Of a stretch of 5,917 nucleotides of DNA, positions 5,439-5,917 are shown piece by piece. The notes under the pieces were generated by a model. That model made no database searches, was not told the DNA's origin, and saw nothing but the letters and a program-made list of their open reading frames with translations. The DNA comes from an uncultured Chloroflexota bacterium. Lineage in GTDB: Bacteria; Chloroflexota; Anaerolineae; Aggregatilineales; Phototrophicaceae. Location of the stretch: contig CAIVEA010000604.1 of the NCBI GenBank assembly GCA_903904765.1, positions 1-5,917 of the forward strand. Reading direction: 5' to 3'. The position numbers and the translations under genes were made by a program. The number at the start of each line of letters is the position of its first letter. The first letter of the stretch is position 1.

Positions 5439-5441
5439 GAA

Positions 5442-5459
5442 AGAACGGTGAACCGTTCT
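5442..5459. promoter_or_regulatory. 18-bp dyad, candidate operator or mRNA hairpin
   Basis: AGAACGGT-GA-ACCGTTCT is a perfect 8-bp inverted repeat with a two-base centre. It lies in the 46-base gap between the rhodanese stop and the DUF302 ribosome binding site. The form suits a dimeric helix-turn-helix repressor (TetR-like operators have this size). As RNA it would make a 7-bp stem with a four-base loop, which could protect or cut the polycistronic message. I saw no clear promoter next to it, so I cannot choose between the two. Confidence 0.5.
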
Positions 5460-5466
5460 GCGAAAT

Positions 5467-5814
5467 TCATTTGCCTTTTTTGACCGGATAGCCGGCACGC
5501 ATCCAGCCCATCATGCCGCCGCGCAGGTTGAACACGTTGTAACCCGCGCTCTGCAACTGGCTGGAAGCCACGCTACTGCGCGAACCGGAAGCGCATACGC
5601 ACAGAATCGGCTGGTCTTTGGGCAGGTCGTTGATGCGCCGCCCCAACTCGTTCAACGGGATGAGCTTTGCGCCGGGGATGTGTCCGGTGCGGTATTCGTC
5701 CGGCTGGCGCACATCGAGGATGTACAGCGATTCGGTGCTGTCCATTTTGGTCTTGGCTTCTTCGGCAGTGACGGCATTCGCGCCGCCGCTGAACAATGCT
5801 TTGAAGATATTCAT
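5467..5814 (-). CDS. Single-domain rhodanese (sulfurtransferase)
   Basis: The protein is 115 residues, the normal size for a single-domain rhodanese of the GlpE/PspE/YgaP type. It shows the family's order of motifs: LDVRQPDEY (33-41), TGHIPGAKLIP (43-53), the active-site loop CASGSRS (74-80, matching C-x-x-G-x-R with catalytic Cys74 and Arg79), and the C-terminal LRGGMMGW (97-104). Such enzymes carry sulfane sulfur as a cysteine persulfide, moving it between thiosulfate or persulfides and thiol acceptors. Cys72 next to the active site could take part in a disulfide or relay. No signal peptide is evident, so it should be cytoplasmic. A weak GGA lies about ten bases before the ATG at 5814. It follows another rhodanese gene by 33 bases, indicating a tandem pair in one operon. 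Confidence 0.95.
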   Translation of the reverse strand: MNIFKALFSGGANAVTAEEAKTKMDSTESLYILDVRQPDEYRTGHIPGAKLIPLNELGRRINDLPKDQPILCVCASGSRSSVASSQLQSAGYNVFNLRGGMMGWMRAGYPVKKGK

Positions 5815-5847
5815 TCAGGCTTCATCCATTCGTTGAGTCTAAAACGG

Positions 5848-5917
5848 TTATTCGACAGGCAGACCCGCATCAATCCACGCATTAATCCCGCCCAGATCAC
5901 GGATTTGCGTGTATCCG
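5848..5917 (-). CDS. Rhodanese-like protein, C-terminal 22 residues only
   Basis: The leftward frame entering at the window edge reads GYTQIRDLGGINAWIDAGLPVE and stops at TAA (5850-5848). The pattern G-Y-x-x-(V/I)-x-x-L-x-G-G-I-x-A-W-x-x-A-G-L-P-V is the standard end of a rhodanese domain. It resembles the end of its neighbour (GYNVFNLRGGMMGWMRAGYPV) but is clearly a different sequence. This is therefore a tandem paralog, not a repeat of recent origin. Whether it is a single rhodanese domain or the tail of a larger fusion cannot be seen. It would be the next gene upstream in the operon, whose promoter lies outside the window. Confidence 0.85.
   Translation of the reverse strand, partial: GYTQIRDLGGINAWIDAGLPVE

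Noticed and set aside
5421..5498. Upstream start at 5498 for the DUF302 gene
   Set aside because: It would overlap the rhodanese gene, translate the GAGGAG site and dyad, and add residues not typical of the family.

Overview
The window is a GC-rich bacterial chromosomal segment. The gene content suggests an environmental bacterium, possibly Chloroflexota: a RecD2-type helicase, FmdB-type zinc ribbon and DUF302 genes, and a surface protein with an 'SHW...DPTTG...KFD' pattern that I associate with that phylum. The phylum is a guess from memory and was not computed. No tRNA, rRNA, CRISPR array or insertion sequence was seen.

Left part (1-2200). The first 11 codons of a dihydrofolate reductase-family gene run leftward off the edge. 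A 318-bp AT-rich region follows, with divergent promoter candidates. Two rightward genes come next. The first (352-1089) is a surface protein with a Flp-pilin-like class III signal and a glycine-rich linker. The second (1226-2134) is a single-span membrane protein of unknown function. Between them (1090-1221) lies a decayed, frameshifted second copy of the 3' end of the first gene, apparently the remnant of a lost tandem paralog. A good intrinsic terminator (2160-2194) closes this unit.

Middle (2201-4456). recD2 encodes a complete 732-residue SF1B DNA helicase. Its extended -10 promoter (TGCTACAAT) sits directly behind the upstream terminator. It is so close to the ATG that the transcript is probably leaderless. 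A hairpin at 4428-4456 separates recD2 from the convergent leftward genes.

Right part (4480-5917, all leftward). The transcription order is rhodanese (3' end only), a complete single-domain rhodanese, a DUF302 protein, an FmdB-type zinc ribbon, and a two-helix DUF2892 membrane protein. Spacing is short and DUF302/FmdB overlap as TAATG. Two of the genes share an identical 12-base leader containing the ribosome binding site. The set looks like a sulfane-sulfur (persulfide/thiosulfate) handling operon. In it, the rhodanese and DUF2892 parts that are fused in E. coli YgaP are separate genes. Two dyads (5442-5459 and 4772-4796) are candidate internal control or RNA-processing sites.

The best candidates for something undescribed are the pilin-like surface gene with its decayed tandem copy and membrane partner, and the stacked terminator/promoter/leaderless start of recD2.
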